Assembly: GCA_008080565.1 (NCBI GenBank)
Contig: VIKE01000080.1
Location: 13,254 to 45,995 of the forward strand
Direction: 5' to 3'
From: Rhodocyclaceae bacterium
Lineage (GTDB): Bacteria; Pseudomonadota; Gammaproteobacteria; Burkholderiales; Rhodocyclaceae
DNA: 32,742 nucleotides
The notes under the pieces are model-generated. The model had not been told where the DNA came from, ran no database searches, and saw only the letters and a program-made list of their open reading frames with translations. Shown here piece after piece: positions 1 to 6,772 of this stretch; within the stretch, counting starts at the first letter, position 1; each line of letters starts with the position of its first letter. A program made the translations under genes and the position numbers.

Positions 1-80
1 CCGATGTGCCGGTGACCCTGGTGGCCACCGGGCAGAGCTTCGAGGAAGTTGCCGCCGAACGATTGGGAGCACAGGCATGA
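1..80 (+). CDS. 3' end of an unidentified phage gene (partial)
   Basis: Only the last 25 codons are inside the window. The open frame begins at base 3 and ends with TGA at 78-80, overlapping the ATG of the next gene in an ATGA junction. The visible C-terminus contains VTLVATGQSFEEVAAERL and looks like an ordinary soluble alpha-helical tail. I do not recognise the family. The four-base overlap implies translational coupling with the downstream DNA methyltransferase, so it is probably part of the same phage operon. The frame call is secure but the function is unknown. Confidence 0.6.
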   Translation, partial: DVPVTLVATGQSFEEVAAERLGAQA

Positions 81-1345
81 GCATCTCCTGGCTCGCCGAC
101 AAGATCGAGCAGTGGCCGACAGCCAAGCTTGTGCCCTATGCCAGAAACGCGCGCACCCATTCCGATACGCAGGTGGCGCAGATCGCTGCGTCGATTGCTG
201 AGTTCGGTTTCACCAATCCCATCCTCGCGGGCAGCGATGGAGTGATCGTTGCCGGGCATGGCCGTCTGGCCGCCGCCCAGAAGCTTGGCATCGAAACGGT
301 GCCGGTCGTGGTGCTCGACCACCTGACACCAACCCAGCGCCGAGCGCTGGTGATCGCGGACAACCGGATCGCCGAAAACGCAGGCTGGGACGAGGCGATG
401 CTGCAGGTGGAGTTGGTGGCCCTGCAGGATGACAACTTCGATCTGGCCTTGACCGGCTTCGACGCCGATGCCTTGGCTGATCTACTCGCCGGCGGCGAGA
501 CGACCACCGAGGGTCAGACCGACGAGGACGCTGCCCCCGAGGTATCGGAGACCCCGGTGTCCCGACCGGGCGACGTCTGGATTTGCGGCGAGCATCGTGT
601 GCTCTGCGGCGATGCCACCGATGCCGATGCCTACGCCACGGTGCTGGGCGACGAATTGGCCGGGATGGTTTTCACCGACCCGCCCTACAACGTGAACTAC
701 GCCAACAGCGCCAAGGACAAGATGCGCGGCAAGAACCGCGCGATCCTCAACGACAACTTGGGCGATGGTTTCTATGACTTTTTGCTCGCCGCGCTGACGC
801 CAGCCTTGGCGCACTGCCCGGGTGGCATCTACGTAGCGATGTCCTCCAGCGAACTCGATACCTTGCAATCAGCCTTCCGGGCTGCCGGTGGCCACTGGTC
901 GACGTTCATCATCTGGGCGAAGAACACCTTCACCCTGGGCCGCGCCGACTACCAGCGCCAGTACGAGCCCATCCTCTACGGCTGGCCGGAGGGCGGCGAG
1001 CGCCACTGGTGCGGCGACCGCGATCAAGGCGACGTCTGGCAAATCAAGAAGCCGCAGAAGAACGATCTGCATCCGACCATGAAGCCGGTGGAACTGGTGG
1101 AACGCGCGATTCGCAATTCCAGTCGCCCGGGCGACGTGGTGCTCGACCCGTTTGGCGGATCCGGCAGCACGCTGATCGCCGCTGAGAAGTCGGGACGGCG
1201 GGCGCGGCTCATCGAGCTCGACCCGAAGTACGTGGATGTGATCGTGCGCCGTTGGCGGGACTATGCTGGGGCGCAGGCCACCCGCTTGGCGGATGGCGTG
1301 GCGTTCGATCAGGCGGCGAGTTCTTCTTCGACGATCTCGCAGTGA
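77..1345 (+). CDS. ParB-like N-terminal domain fused to DNA methyltransferase (N6-adenine/N4-cytosine type)
   Basis: A 422-residue protein that should methylate DNA with S-adenosylmethionine, probably protecting phage DNA or marking it. Residues about 15-105 form a ParB/Srx-like domain, including NARTHSDTQVAQIAASI and the GHGRLAAAQKLG segment. The methyltransferase follows at about 165-400. Catalytic motif IV is DPPY (201-204) and precedes SAM-binding motif I, DPFGGSGST (357-365), the order seen in beta-class enzymes. HPTMKP (332-337) is also typical. DPPY favours N6-adenine over N4-cytosine, but the base is not proved. The ATG at 77 has GGGAG upstream and overlaps the preceding stop. Such fusions are common in prophages and mobile elements. 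Its last 37 bp overlap the end of the convergent gene at 1309. Confidence 0.93.
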   Translation: MSISWLADKIEQWPTAKLVPYARNARTHSDTQVAQIAASIAEFGFTNPILAGSDGVIVAGHGRLAAAQKLGIETVPVVVLDHLTPTQRRALVIADNRIAENAGWDEAMLQVELVALQDDNFDLALTGFDADALADLLAGGETTTEGQTDEDAAPEVSETPVSRPGDVWICGEHRVLCGDATDADAYATVLGDELAGMVFTDPPYNVNYANSAKDKMRGKNRAILNDNLGDGFYDFLLAALTPALAHCPGGIYVAMSSSELDTLQSAFRAAGGHWSTFIIWAKNTFTLGRADYQRQYEPILYGWPEGGERHWCGDRDQGDVWQIKKPQKNDLHPTMKPVELVERAIRNSSRPGDVVLDPFGGSGSTLIAAEKSGRRARLIELDPKYVDVIVRRWRDYAGAQATRLADGVAFDQAASSSSTISQ

Positions 1346-1677
1346 ATCACAAATCCCGTCAGGTAAGGCAGGCCGCGCGGGATGCCGTACTCCTTGCTGG
1401 TCTGGCGGCCAATCGTCCAGCCCATCCAGCGGGTGACCGCCGCGTCGACCGCTTGCTTGATGGCGTGGCCCCTGAGTATCTCGTTCAGGACATCGTCCGC
1501 AAAGTGCCGCCCGTGGCGGCTGTCGAGGAAGGCCTTGACCGATTCGAGGGGCTGGCAAGTGGCGTCTGAGATCGCGATCATCGCGATGGGCCAGGCGGTT
1601 TGGGCGTCGTCGTTCATGCTGCCCCAAAAGCCCCAGGCATCGTTTTGGGTGGCGGGGATTTGCTTGGTGGTGGTCAT
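1309..1677 (-). CDS. Unknown 122-residue accessory phage protein
   Basis: I do not recognise this family. The open frame extends upstream to 1758, but I chose the ATG at 1677 because GGAGA sits just ahead of it and because the upstream part consists of the conserved promoter-like element. The protein begins MTTTKQIPATQNDAWGFWGS and is soluble, mixed alpha/beta in appearance, with no membrane segment or obvious catalytic motif. It ends in a glutamate-rich tail (EIVEEELAA). It is the first of four small minus-strand genes (to 3032) that each carry the same upstream element, so it is probably expressed with them. The stop lies inside the convergent methyltransferase gene. Confidence 0.75.
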   Translation of the reverse strand: MTTTKQIPATQNDAWGFWGSMNDDAQTAWPIAMIAISDATCQPLESVKAFLDSRHGRHFADDVLNEILRGHAIKQAVDAAVTRWMGWTIGRQTSKEYGIPRGLPYLTGFVIHCEIVEEELAA

Positions 1678-1713
1678 CGTTGTCTCCTTCGGGTTGATCG
1701 TTGCGACACCCGT

Positions 1714-1742
1714 ATGAACGCGCTGTTCGATTGAGAAGCCAA
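1714..1742 (-). promoter_or_regulatory. Conserved promoter-like element, copy 1
   Basis: Read on the minus strand, this 29-bp element has TTGGCT, a 17-bp spacer ending in GAACAGCGC, then GTTCAT. The hexamer spacing equals that of a sigma70 promoter (-35 TTGGCT, weak -10 GTTCAT). GAAC-N5-GTTC inside it is a short dyad that could be an operator. It ends 36 bp before the ATG at 1677. Four further copies occur at 2129, 2797, 3068 and 25188, always upstream of a small gene and in the same sense. The repeat is seen directly; the promoter role is inferred. Confidence 0.65.
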
Positions 1743-1761
1743 GCGCTTTCTGAATCATTTT

Positions 1762-2094
1762 TCAGGCTTCCACCGCTATTCCGACGTAACGCCCGTAGGC
1801 GCTGCCCGAGGGGTCGACGTACAGGGTTTTGCGATTCTTGGCCTTGACTTCGACGACGTGCCGAGTGGCCTGGTCGGGGTACCCGCCCTTGCCGGCCAGC
1901 CAGTCGCGATCCTGCAGCAGCGTGCTGGCGAAGACATCGTACTCGGCGGTGGTCAATTCGCGGGTTTCGCTGATCACCACCGGCTCCGGGCGTTCGTCGT
2001 AAGGCGTGGCCGCCAGCACCTCCTGCAAGTCGACCGGCTTGCGGGTGAATCTGACACGGAGAGGGTTGGCGGGGTTGCTGATTTCGGTGGTCAT
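1762..2094 (-). CDS. Unknown 110-residue accessory phage protein
   Basis: The frame is open to 2217, but the ATG at 2094 has a clear AGGAG Shine-Dalgarno and is the likely start, giving a protein beginning MTTEISNPANPLRVRF. It contains LTTAEYDVFASTLLQDRDWL and a lysine-rich strand pair (VEVKAKNRKTLYVDPSG), and resembles small proteins carried by plasmids and prophages. I cannot name the family with confidence. No signal peptide or membrane segment is visible. It is the second of four small genes with the shared upstream element (copy 2 at 2129-2157). It lies 84 bp downstream of the gene 1677 start region and is not overlapped by any other credible gene. Confidence 0.75.
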   Translation of the reverse strand: MTTEISNPANPLRVRFTRKPVDLQEVLAATPYDERPEPVVISETRELTTAEYDVFASTLLQDRDWLAGKGGYPDQATRHVVEVKAKNRKTLYVDPSGSAYGRYVGIAVEA

Positions 2095-2128
2095 GGTGGT
2101 TGCTCCTGATTGCGTTGATGACAGTCGT

Positions 2129-2157
2129 ATGAACGCGCTGTTCAATCTGGAAGCCAA
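2129..2157 (-). promoter_or_regulatory. Conserved promoter-like element, copy 2
   Basis: On the minus strand this is TTGGCT, a 17-bp spacer and GTTCAT, with the 15-bp core GAACAGCGCGTTCAT identical to the other copies. The seven variable spacer bases differ from copy 1. The ATG of the gene at 2094 follows 34 bp after the element, a distance that leaves a short leader with a Shine-Dalgarno. Confidence 0.65.
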
Positions 2158-2213
2158 GCTATTTAGGAGATCGCTCCGGGGTGGCGTGGATATGCCGCCA
2201 CCCCGTCTCGAAA

Positions 2214-2762
2214 TCAACCGACGCGGTAGATGCGCTCGCCGCCCTCGGGCTTATCCGAGGTGATGGTGAGCCCGAGTTTCTTCTTGAACGCGCCGGCAAA
2301 GGTGCCGCGCACGGTGTGCGCCTGCCAGCCAGTGGCCGCGCAGATCTGGTTGATGGTCGCTCCCTCCGGGCGCTGCAGCATCTGGATTACGGCAGCCTGC
2401 TTGCTGTTCTCGCGGGTGCGCGGTTTGCCCTCGACGCCGACCTTGAGAAGTTGCTTGGTCGCGTCCTGTTTTTCTTGCACCCAGTTGGCCTCTGCGGCCG
2501 ACACGGCGGCCTCGACCTCGGGGTCGGGGTAGATGGTGGCCGGCGTCGGCCGGGCGCGCCCCAGGGCATCGTAGCCCTCGGCGGCGACGAACCAGTCGGT
2601 GCTGTCGCGGGTGATCAGGGCCTTGTTGAACAGGCCCTCCAGCACCTTGGTGCGGGCACCGCCTTTGATGTTGTCGGGGAACCATTCGATCTTGCCGGCG
2701 GTGTGCTCGATGGCGTAGGCCAGGATCGCGTGCTGGGCAGGGGTCAGTTGGATGGTGGTCAT
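2214..2762 (-). CDS. DUF3489-type protein
   Basis: A 182-residue protein whose C-terminal half matches my recollection of the DUF3489 family: SKQAAVIQMLQRPEGATINQ, then AATGWQAHTVRGTFAGAFKK and ending RIYRVG. That block looks like a small winged-helix or helix-turn-helix fold, which would suggest nucleic-acid binding, although the function of the family is not established. The N-terminal half (MTTIQLTPAQHAILAYAIEH onward) also has a winged-helix-like pattern. The ATG at 2762 has GGAGC upstream; an extension to 2825 would only read through the promoter-like element. It is third in the series of small minus-strand accessory genes. A role in controlling early phage or host genes is possible but unproved. 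Confidence 0.85.
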   Translation of the reverse strand: MTTIQLTPAQHAILAYAIEHTAGKIEWFPDNIKGGARTKVLEGLFNKALITRDSTDWFVAAEGYDALGRARPTPATIYPDPEVEAAVSAAEANWVQEKQDATKQLLKVGVEGKPRTRENSKQAAVIQMLQRPEGATINQICAATGWQAHTVRGTFAGAFKKKLGLTITSDKPEGGERIYRVG

Positions 2763-2796
2763 TTGATGCTCCTTCGTGGTGGTTGATGGTGTGGTC

Positions 2797-2825
2797 ATGA
2801 ACGCGCTGTTCGCGAGTGAAGCCAA
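2797..2825 (-). promoter_or_regulatory. Conserved promoter-like element, copy 3
   Basis: Minus-strand TTGGCT, 17-bp spacer, GTTCAT. The spacer is identical to copy 4 (both contain TCACTCGC before GAACAGCGC), so copies 3 and 4 are the most recent duplicates. The element ends 34 bp before the ATG at 2762, and the intervening leader contains AAGGAG. Confidence 0.65.
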
Positions 2826-2843
2826 GCGACTTCTGCTTCTTTC

Positions 2844-3032
2844 TCAGTCCTGCTTCGCGGCCTGCCGGCCCGCCTCGTAGGCCGCCAACAGGGCGCTCTT
2901 GATGCCCCAGACGCTGACCTCGTGGAAGTCCAGCCGGTCGCTGTGGCGGGTTTCCAGGGTTTCGATGAACAGGTGATCCAGCGCGATCTGCTTCAGTTGC
3001 TGGTCGAGGGTTTTGGCGGCTTGCTTGGTCAT
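2844..3032 (-). CDS. DUF6900-type small protein
   Basis: A 62-residue protein starting MTKQAAKTLDQQLKQIALDH and containing FIETLETRHSDRLDFHEVSV, followed by a helix ending EAGRQAAKQD. This pattern matches my memory of the DUF6900 family, found on plasmids and prophages near antirestriction or DUF3489 genes; the biochemical role is unknown. The ATG at 3032 has AAGGTG upstream. The longer frame to 3140 runs through the promoter-like element and is not credible. The gene lies next to the divergent terminase genes. It is too small to carry an enzyme fold. Confidence 0.78.
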   Translation of the reverse strand: MTKQAAKTLDQQLKQIALDHLFIETLETRHSDRLDFHEVSVWGIKSALLAAYEAGRQAAKQD

Positions 3033-3067
3033 GTTTTTCACCTTGTGGCGTCGTTGATGGTGATGGC

Positions 3068-3096
3068 ATGAACGCGCTGTTCGCGAGTGAAGCCAA
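3068..3096 (-). promoter_or_regulatory. Conserved promoter-like element, copy 4
   Basis: Minus-strand TTGGCT, 17-bp spacer and GTTCAT, ending 35 bp before the ATG at 3032. This copy sits in the divergent gap between the small-gene cluster and the plus-strand terminase genes, so a factor binding it could also affect the late operon. Confidence 0.65.
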
Positions 3097-3129
3097 GCTG
3101 AATCTGATCGGGGGCCGCACCAATGCTTG

Positions 3130-3669
3130 ATGGAGATCATGGGACTGTCGATTCGCGCCTATGCACGGCACCGAGGGGTGTCGGACACCGCCGTGCACAA
3201 GGCCATTCGTGCCGGGCGGATCACGCCGGAGGCCGATGGCAGCATCGATCCGGACAAGGCCGACCGGGACTGGGCGAAGAATTCCGACACGCCCAAGGAG
3301 GGCACCAAGCGCCGGGCTGAAACGGTCGCGGTCAAGGAACCTACCGGCGAACCGGTTGCTCCGGCGATGAATGCCGGTGGCACGTCGCTGCTGCAGGCCC
3401 GCACCGTCAATGAGGTCGTCAAGGCGCAGACCAACAAGGTGCGCCTGGCACGCCTCAAGGGTGAACTGGTCGACCGGCCTCAGGCCATCGCCCACGTTTT
3501 CAAGCTGGCACGTTCCGAGCGCGATGCGTGGCTCAACTGGCCAGCGCGCATCTCGGGCCAGATGGCATCGAAGCTCGGCGTCGATGCTCACACGCTGCAC
3601 GTCGCGCTGGAGACTGCTGTGCGGGAACACTTGCAGGAACTGGGCGACGTTCGCCCCAGGGTGGACTGA
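3130..3669 (+). CDS. Terminase small subunit
   Basis: A 179-residue DNA-recognition subunit of the packaging motor, which should bind the cos or pac site and hand DNA to the large subunit. The N-terminus SIRAYARHRGVSDTAVHKAI is a helix-turn-helix of the Nu1-like kind, and a helical oligomerisation region follows (residues about 85-175, RLARLKGELVDRPQAIAHVF). The start is uncertain. ATG at 3130 and ATG at 3139 are both in frame; GGAG lies only three bases before 3139, and a TTG at 3127 is also possible. The stop overlaps the ATG of the large terminase. The assignment is supported by position as well as sequence. Confidence 0.85.
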   Translation: MEIMGLSIRAYARHRGVSDTAVHKAIRAGRITPEADGSIDPDKADRDWAKNSDTPKEGTKRRAETVAVKEPTGEPVAPAMNAGGTSLLQARTVNEVVKAQTNKVRLARLKGELVDRPQAIAHVFKLARSERDAWLNWPARISGQMASKLGVDAHTLHVALETAVREHLQELGDVRPRVD

Positions 3670-5633
3670 TGCTGGATGCTGATTACGAGGGCGGGCTCGA
3701 CATCGAGCGCGCCTGGCGGGAGGGGCTGACACCCGATCCGCTGCTGACCGTGTCCGAGTGGTCTGATCGCCACCGGATGCTCTCCAGCAAGGCATCGGCA
3801 GAACCGGGCCGCTGGCGCACCAGCCGCACGCCGTATCTGAAGGCGATCATGGATAGCCTGTCGCCGATGTCGGCGGTGGAGCGGATCGTGTTCATGAAGG
3901 CGGCGCAGCTGGGCGCGACCGAGATGGGCAACAACTGGATCGGCTACGTGATCCACCACGCCCCCGGCCCGATGATGGCTGTGTCGCCGACGGTGGAGAT
4001 GGCCAAGCGCAACTCCAAGCAGCGCATCGACCCATTGATCGAGGAGTCGCCGGTGCTGGCCGAACTGATTGCGCCAGCCCGGAGCCGTGATGCCGGCAAC
4101 ACGATCCTGGCGAAGGAGTTTCGCGGCGGCGTGCTGGTGATGACCGGCGCGAATAGCGCCGTCGGCCTGCGCTCGATGCCGGTGCGCTACCTGTTCCTGG
4201 ACGAGGTCGATGGCTACCCGTCCGACGTCGATGGCGAGGGCGATGCGATCTCGCTCGCCGAGGCGCGTACCCGCACCTTCGCCCGGCGCAAGATTTTCAT
4301 TGTCTCGACGCCGACCATCGCGGGTGCCAGCAGCATCGAACGGGAGTACGAGGCCAGCGACCAGCGTCGCTATTTCCTGCCGTGTCCGCACTGCTCGCAC
4401 CGGCAGTGGTTGCGCTTCGAGCAGTTGCGTTGGGAGAAGGGGCAGCCGGAGACGGCGGCCTACGTGTGCGAGGCATGCGACGAGGCGATCCCGGAGAGCC
4501 ACAAGACCTGGATGCTGGAGCACGGCGAGTGGCGGGCAATGGCTCCCGAGAACGGGGCCAAGACGGCAGGCTTCCACCTGTCGTCGCTCTACAGCCCGGT
4601 GGGCTGGCGTAGCTGGCGGGAGATCGCCGCTGCCTGGGAGAGTGCAGTGAACAAGGAATCCGGATCGGCCGCCGCCATCAAGACCTTCAAGAACACCGAG
4701 CTTGGCGAGACCTGGGTCGAGGAAGGCGAAGCTCCCGACTGGCAACGCCTCATCGAGCGGCGCGAGGACTACCCGGTCGGGCGCATCCCTTCCGGCGGCC
4801 TACTGCTGGTGGGCGGTGCCGATGTGCAAAAGGATCGCATCGAGGCGTCGATCTGGGCCTTCGGGCGCGGCAAGGAATCCTGGCTCGTCGAGCACCGGGT
4901 GTTGATGGGCGACACCGCACGTGACGCGGTTTGGAAGCGCCTCGGTGAACTGATCGCCGAAACGTGGTCGCACGAGTCCGGCGCGCAGTTGCCACTCGCC
5001 CGGTTCGCCCTGGACACGGGCTTTGCCACGCAGGAGGCCTACACCTTCGTGCGGCTGGTACGCGATCCCCGCGTGATGGCGGTCAAGGGCGTGCCCAAGG
5101 GTGCGGCCCTGGTCGGCACACCAACGGCGGTCGACCTGTCGCAGGGCGGCAAGAAGCTGCGCCGGGGCATCAAGGTGTTCTCGGTCGCGGTCGGTATCGC
5201 CAAGCTGGAGTTCTACAACAACCTGCGCAAAGCGGCGGACGTGCTGGAGGACGGCATCACCCTGCGTTACCCCACCGGCTTTGTGCATCTTCCCAAAGTT
5301 GATGCCGAATTCGTGCAGCAGTTGTGTGCCGAGCAGCTGATCACCCGGCGCGACCGCAACGGCTTCGCTATCCGCGAGTGGCAGAAGATGCGCGAGCGCA
5401 ACGAGGCCCTGGACTGCTACGTATATGCCCGCGCGGCGGCGAGTGCTGCCGGCCTCGACCGCTTCGAGGAGCGGCACTGGCGTGAACTGGAACGACAGAT
5501 CGGATTGTCGCCGCCCGGCGATCCCGATCCGCAAGTCGAGCAACCCACTGAGGCCACCCAACGCGGTGGCCTCGCTGTTTCTGGAACCCCGAGAACGAGC
5601 CGGCGCGTCATCCGCAGTCGCTGGTTCGGCTGA
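3669..5633 (+). CDS. Terminase large subunit, lambda gpA family
   Basis: A 654-residue ATPase-nuclease that pumps and cuts DNA during head filling. The ATPase half shows a variant Walker A region KAAQLGATE (about 77-85), Walker B YLFLDEVDG (174-182) and the coupling motif STPT (213-216). A zinc-ribbon pattern follows, with CPHC near 239-242 and CEAC near 267-270. The nuclease half begins around GGADVQKDRIEASIW and continues with FALDTGFATQEAY. I take the ATG at 3669 because it overlaps the previous stop. The frame is open upstream to 3528, but that part overlaps the small terminase. Length fits the GpA family. An inverted repeat lies in its last codons at 5550-5573. Confidence 0.95.
   Translation: MLDADYEGGLDIERAWREGLTPDPLLTVSEWSDRHRMLSSKASAEPGRWRTSRTPYLKAIMDSLSPMSAVERIVFMKAAQLGATEMGNNWIGYVIHHAPGPMMAVSPTVEMAKRNSKQRIDPLIEESPVLAELIAPARSRDAGNTILAKEFRGGVLVMTGANSAVGLRSMPVRYLFLDEVDGYPSDVDGEGDAISLAEARTRTFARRKIFIVSTPTIAGASSIEREYEASDQRRYFLPCPHCSHRQWLRFEQLRWEKGQPETAAYVCEACDEAIPESHKTWMLEHGEWRAMAPENGAKTAGFHLSSLYSPVGWRSWREIAAAWESAVNKESGSAAAIKTFKNTELGETWVEEGEAPDWQRLIERREDYPVGRIPSGGLLLVGGADVQKDRIEASIWAFGRGKESWLVEHRVLMGDTARDAVWKRLGELIAETWSHESGAQLPLARFALDTGFATQEAYTFVRLVRDPRVMAVKGVPKGAALVGTPTAVDLSQGGKKLRRGIKVFSVAVGIAKLEFYNNLRKAADVLEDGITLRYPTGFVHLPKVDAEFVQQLCAEQLITRRDRNGFAIREWQKMRERNEALDCYVYARAAASAAGLDRFEERHWRELERQIGLSPPGDPDPQVEQPTEATQRGGLAVSGTPRTSRRVIRSRWFG
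5550..5573 (+). terminator. Perfect 9-bp hairpin inside the 3' end of the terminase gene
   Basis: GAGGCCACC and GGTGGCCTC form a perfect 9-bp stem with a 6-base loop, followed by GCTGTTTCTGG. It looks like a weak intrinsic terminator or attenuator, but it lies within the terminase coding sequence 60 bp before the stop and has no long T run. It could tune expression of the head genes downstream, or be fortuitous. Confidence 0.35.
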
Positions 5634-5657
5634 TCACCACCACTGGAGAACCCCACC

Positions 5658-6149
5658 ATGAGTCTGCAAACCCAACTCAACAGCTTCGTCTTGCGCGTCG
5701 CCGAGGAATTCAACACCGTCAAGGGCCGCACGGGCACGCTGACCGCACTGACCACCACCGACAAGTCAAGTCTGGTGGCGGCGATCAACGAACTGAAGGC
5801 CGCCATCCTGACGGCGGTGGCCATCGACGACCTGACGGTCGCTACGACCAGCACCTACTCCTCGTCGAAGATCGTCTCGGTGCTCGATGCCCTCAAGGCC
5901 GACATCCTGGGTGGTGCCGACCCGGCCTTCGACACCCTGCTGGAACTCCAGCAGGCGCTGCAGAACGACCAGACCGGCATCGCGGCGCTCACCGCCGCCA
6001 TCGACAAGCGTGTGCGCTTCGATGCCGCGCAGACGCTGACCGTTCCCGAACAGACGCAAGCGCGCAGCAACATCGGCGCGGTCGCCGCCAGCGACATCGG
6101 CGATACCAGCACCGACTTCGTCGCGATCTTCAACGCCGCCCTGGTGTAA
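5658..6149 (+). CDS. Fibre-like structural protein in the head module
   Basis: A 163-residue protein with the low-complexity, alanine- and threonine-rich style of phage fibres. It contains YSSSKIVSVLDALKADILGG, AFDTLLELQQALQND and LTVPEQTQARSNIGA, which recur in tail-fibre and tail-collar proteins. The N-terminus MSLQTQLNSFVLRVAEEFNT resembles that of the next gene (MSL-x2-QL-x5-R), hinting that both dock to the same virion part. It starts 24 bp after the terminase stop with GGAG upstream. The position between terminase and gpW suggests a head fibre or decoration rather than a tail fibre, but this is inference. Confidence 0.7.
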   Translation: MSLQTQLNSFVLRVAEEFNTVKGRTGTLTALTTTDKSSLVAAINELKAAILTAVAIDDLTVATTSTYSSSKIVSVLDALKADILGGADPAFDTLLELQQALQNDQTGIAALTAAIDKRVRFDAAQTLTVPEQTQARSNIGAVAASDIGDTSTDFVAIFNAALV

Positions 6150-6152
6150 GGC

Positions 6153-6545
6153 ATGAGTCTCGTCGCCCAACTGTCGGCGCTCGCCACCCGCATCGGCACC
6201 GAGATCAAGGGGCTGATCCGTCCCGAGCATCCCGGACTCGCCCGCGCTTGGGCGAATTTCGGCTACGTGGGTGGCGCGATCCAGCTTCGCGCCGCCTACA
6301 ACGTCGCCTCGGTGACCCGCTTGGGGACAGGCCGCTACCGCATCGACTTCGAGACGCCGTTTCCCGATGCCAAGTACTGCTGGGTCGCCACCGGTAGGAG
6401 CAACACCGCGACCGGAACCATCCGCTTCGCGGCGGCACGCGGCACGACCGACGGCAAGACCGCCGACTCCCTGGAACTGGTTTGCACCAGTGCTGCGGCG
6501 TCGTTGGCCGACACGCCCGAGGTCAGCCTGGTGGTCTATCGATGA
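6153..6545 (+). CDS. Fibre/receptor-binding-like structural protein
   Basis: A 130-residue protein. After an N-terminal helix (MSLVAQLSALATRIGTEIKG) comes a beta-rich domain of a kind common at the C-terminus of phage fibres: ARAWANFGYVGGAIQLRAAY, SVTRLGTGRYRIDFETPFPD and a final SLVVYR strand. Such domains often trimerise and bind a surface. It begins 3 bp after the previous stop, and its TGA overlaps the ATG of the gpW-like gene, so it is embedded in the head operon. I propose a capsid fibre or spike together with the preceding gene. The exact role is not shown. Confidence 0.72.
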   Translation: MSLVAQLSALATRIGTEIKGLIRPEHPGLARAWANFGYVGGAIQLRAAYNVASVTRLGTGRYRIDFETPFPDAKYCWVATGRSNTATGTIRFAAARGTTDGKTADSLELVCTSAAASLADTPEVSLVVYR

Positions 6546-6772
6546 CCACGCCGACCTACACCGATGCTCAGTTGCAGGCATTGCGCGATGCGCTGGCCAA
6601 GGGCGAGAAGCGCGTGACCTTTGGCGACAAGACGGTCGAATACCGCACCGTCGAGGAACTGAAGCAGGCCATCGCCGAGGTCGAAGCCGCGATGCATCAG
6701 GATGCCGTGGCCACCGGCTTGTATCCGCGTGCGCCGCGCCAGATCCGGGTGACCACCGGAAAGGGCTTCTGA
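6542..6772 (+). CDS. gpW-like head-tail joining protein
   Basis: A 76-residue protein that, like lambda gpW, should stabilise DNA in the head and form part of the connector below the portal. It has the gpW pattern of a helix, a short basic beta hairpin and a second helix: LQALRDALAKGEKRVTFGDK, then VEYRTVEELKQAIAEVE, with a basic C-terminus. Length agrees with lambda gpW (68 residues). It sits immediately before the portal gene, exactly as W precedes B in lambda. The start ATG at 6542 overlaps the previous stop and the stop overlaps the portal ATG. Confidence 0.88.
   Translation: MTTPTYTDAQLQALRDALAKGEKRVTFGDKTVEYRTVEELKQAIAEVEAAMHQDAVATGLYPRAPRQIRVTTGKGF

Noticed and set aside
1678..1758. 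N-terminal extensions of the four small minus-strand genes through the repeat (LGF-x2-EQRVH string)
   Set aside because: A conserved leader peptide was considered. The frame relation to the gene start differs between copies, and third codon positions are as conserved as the others, so a nucleotide site is the better reading.
1714..3096. CRISPR-like array at the repeated elements
   Set aside because: The copies are 270-670 bp apart with whole genes between them, so they are not regularly spaced, and no cas genes are visible.
3068..3096. LexA-type SOS box in the repeated element (GAAC-N5-GTTC)
   Set aside because: Spacing and flanks do not match the proteobacterial CTGT-N8-ACAG box, and the dyad could be fortuitous; kept only as a possible operator.
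2251..3795. 514-codon minus-strand open frame through the DUF3489 and DUF6900 genes and into the terminase genes
   Set aside because: It runs out of frame through three credible genes and has proline/arginine-rich shadow composition.
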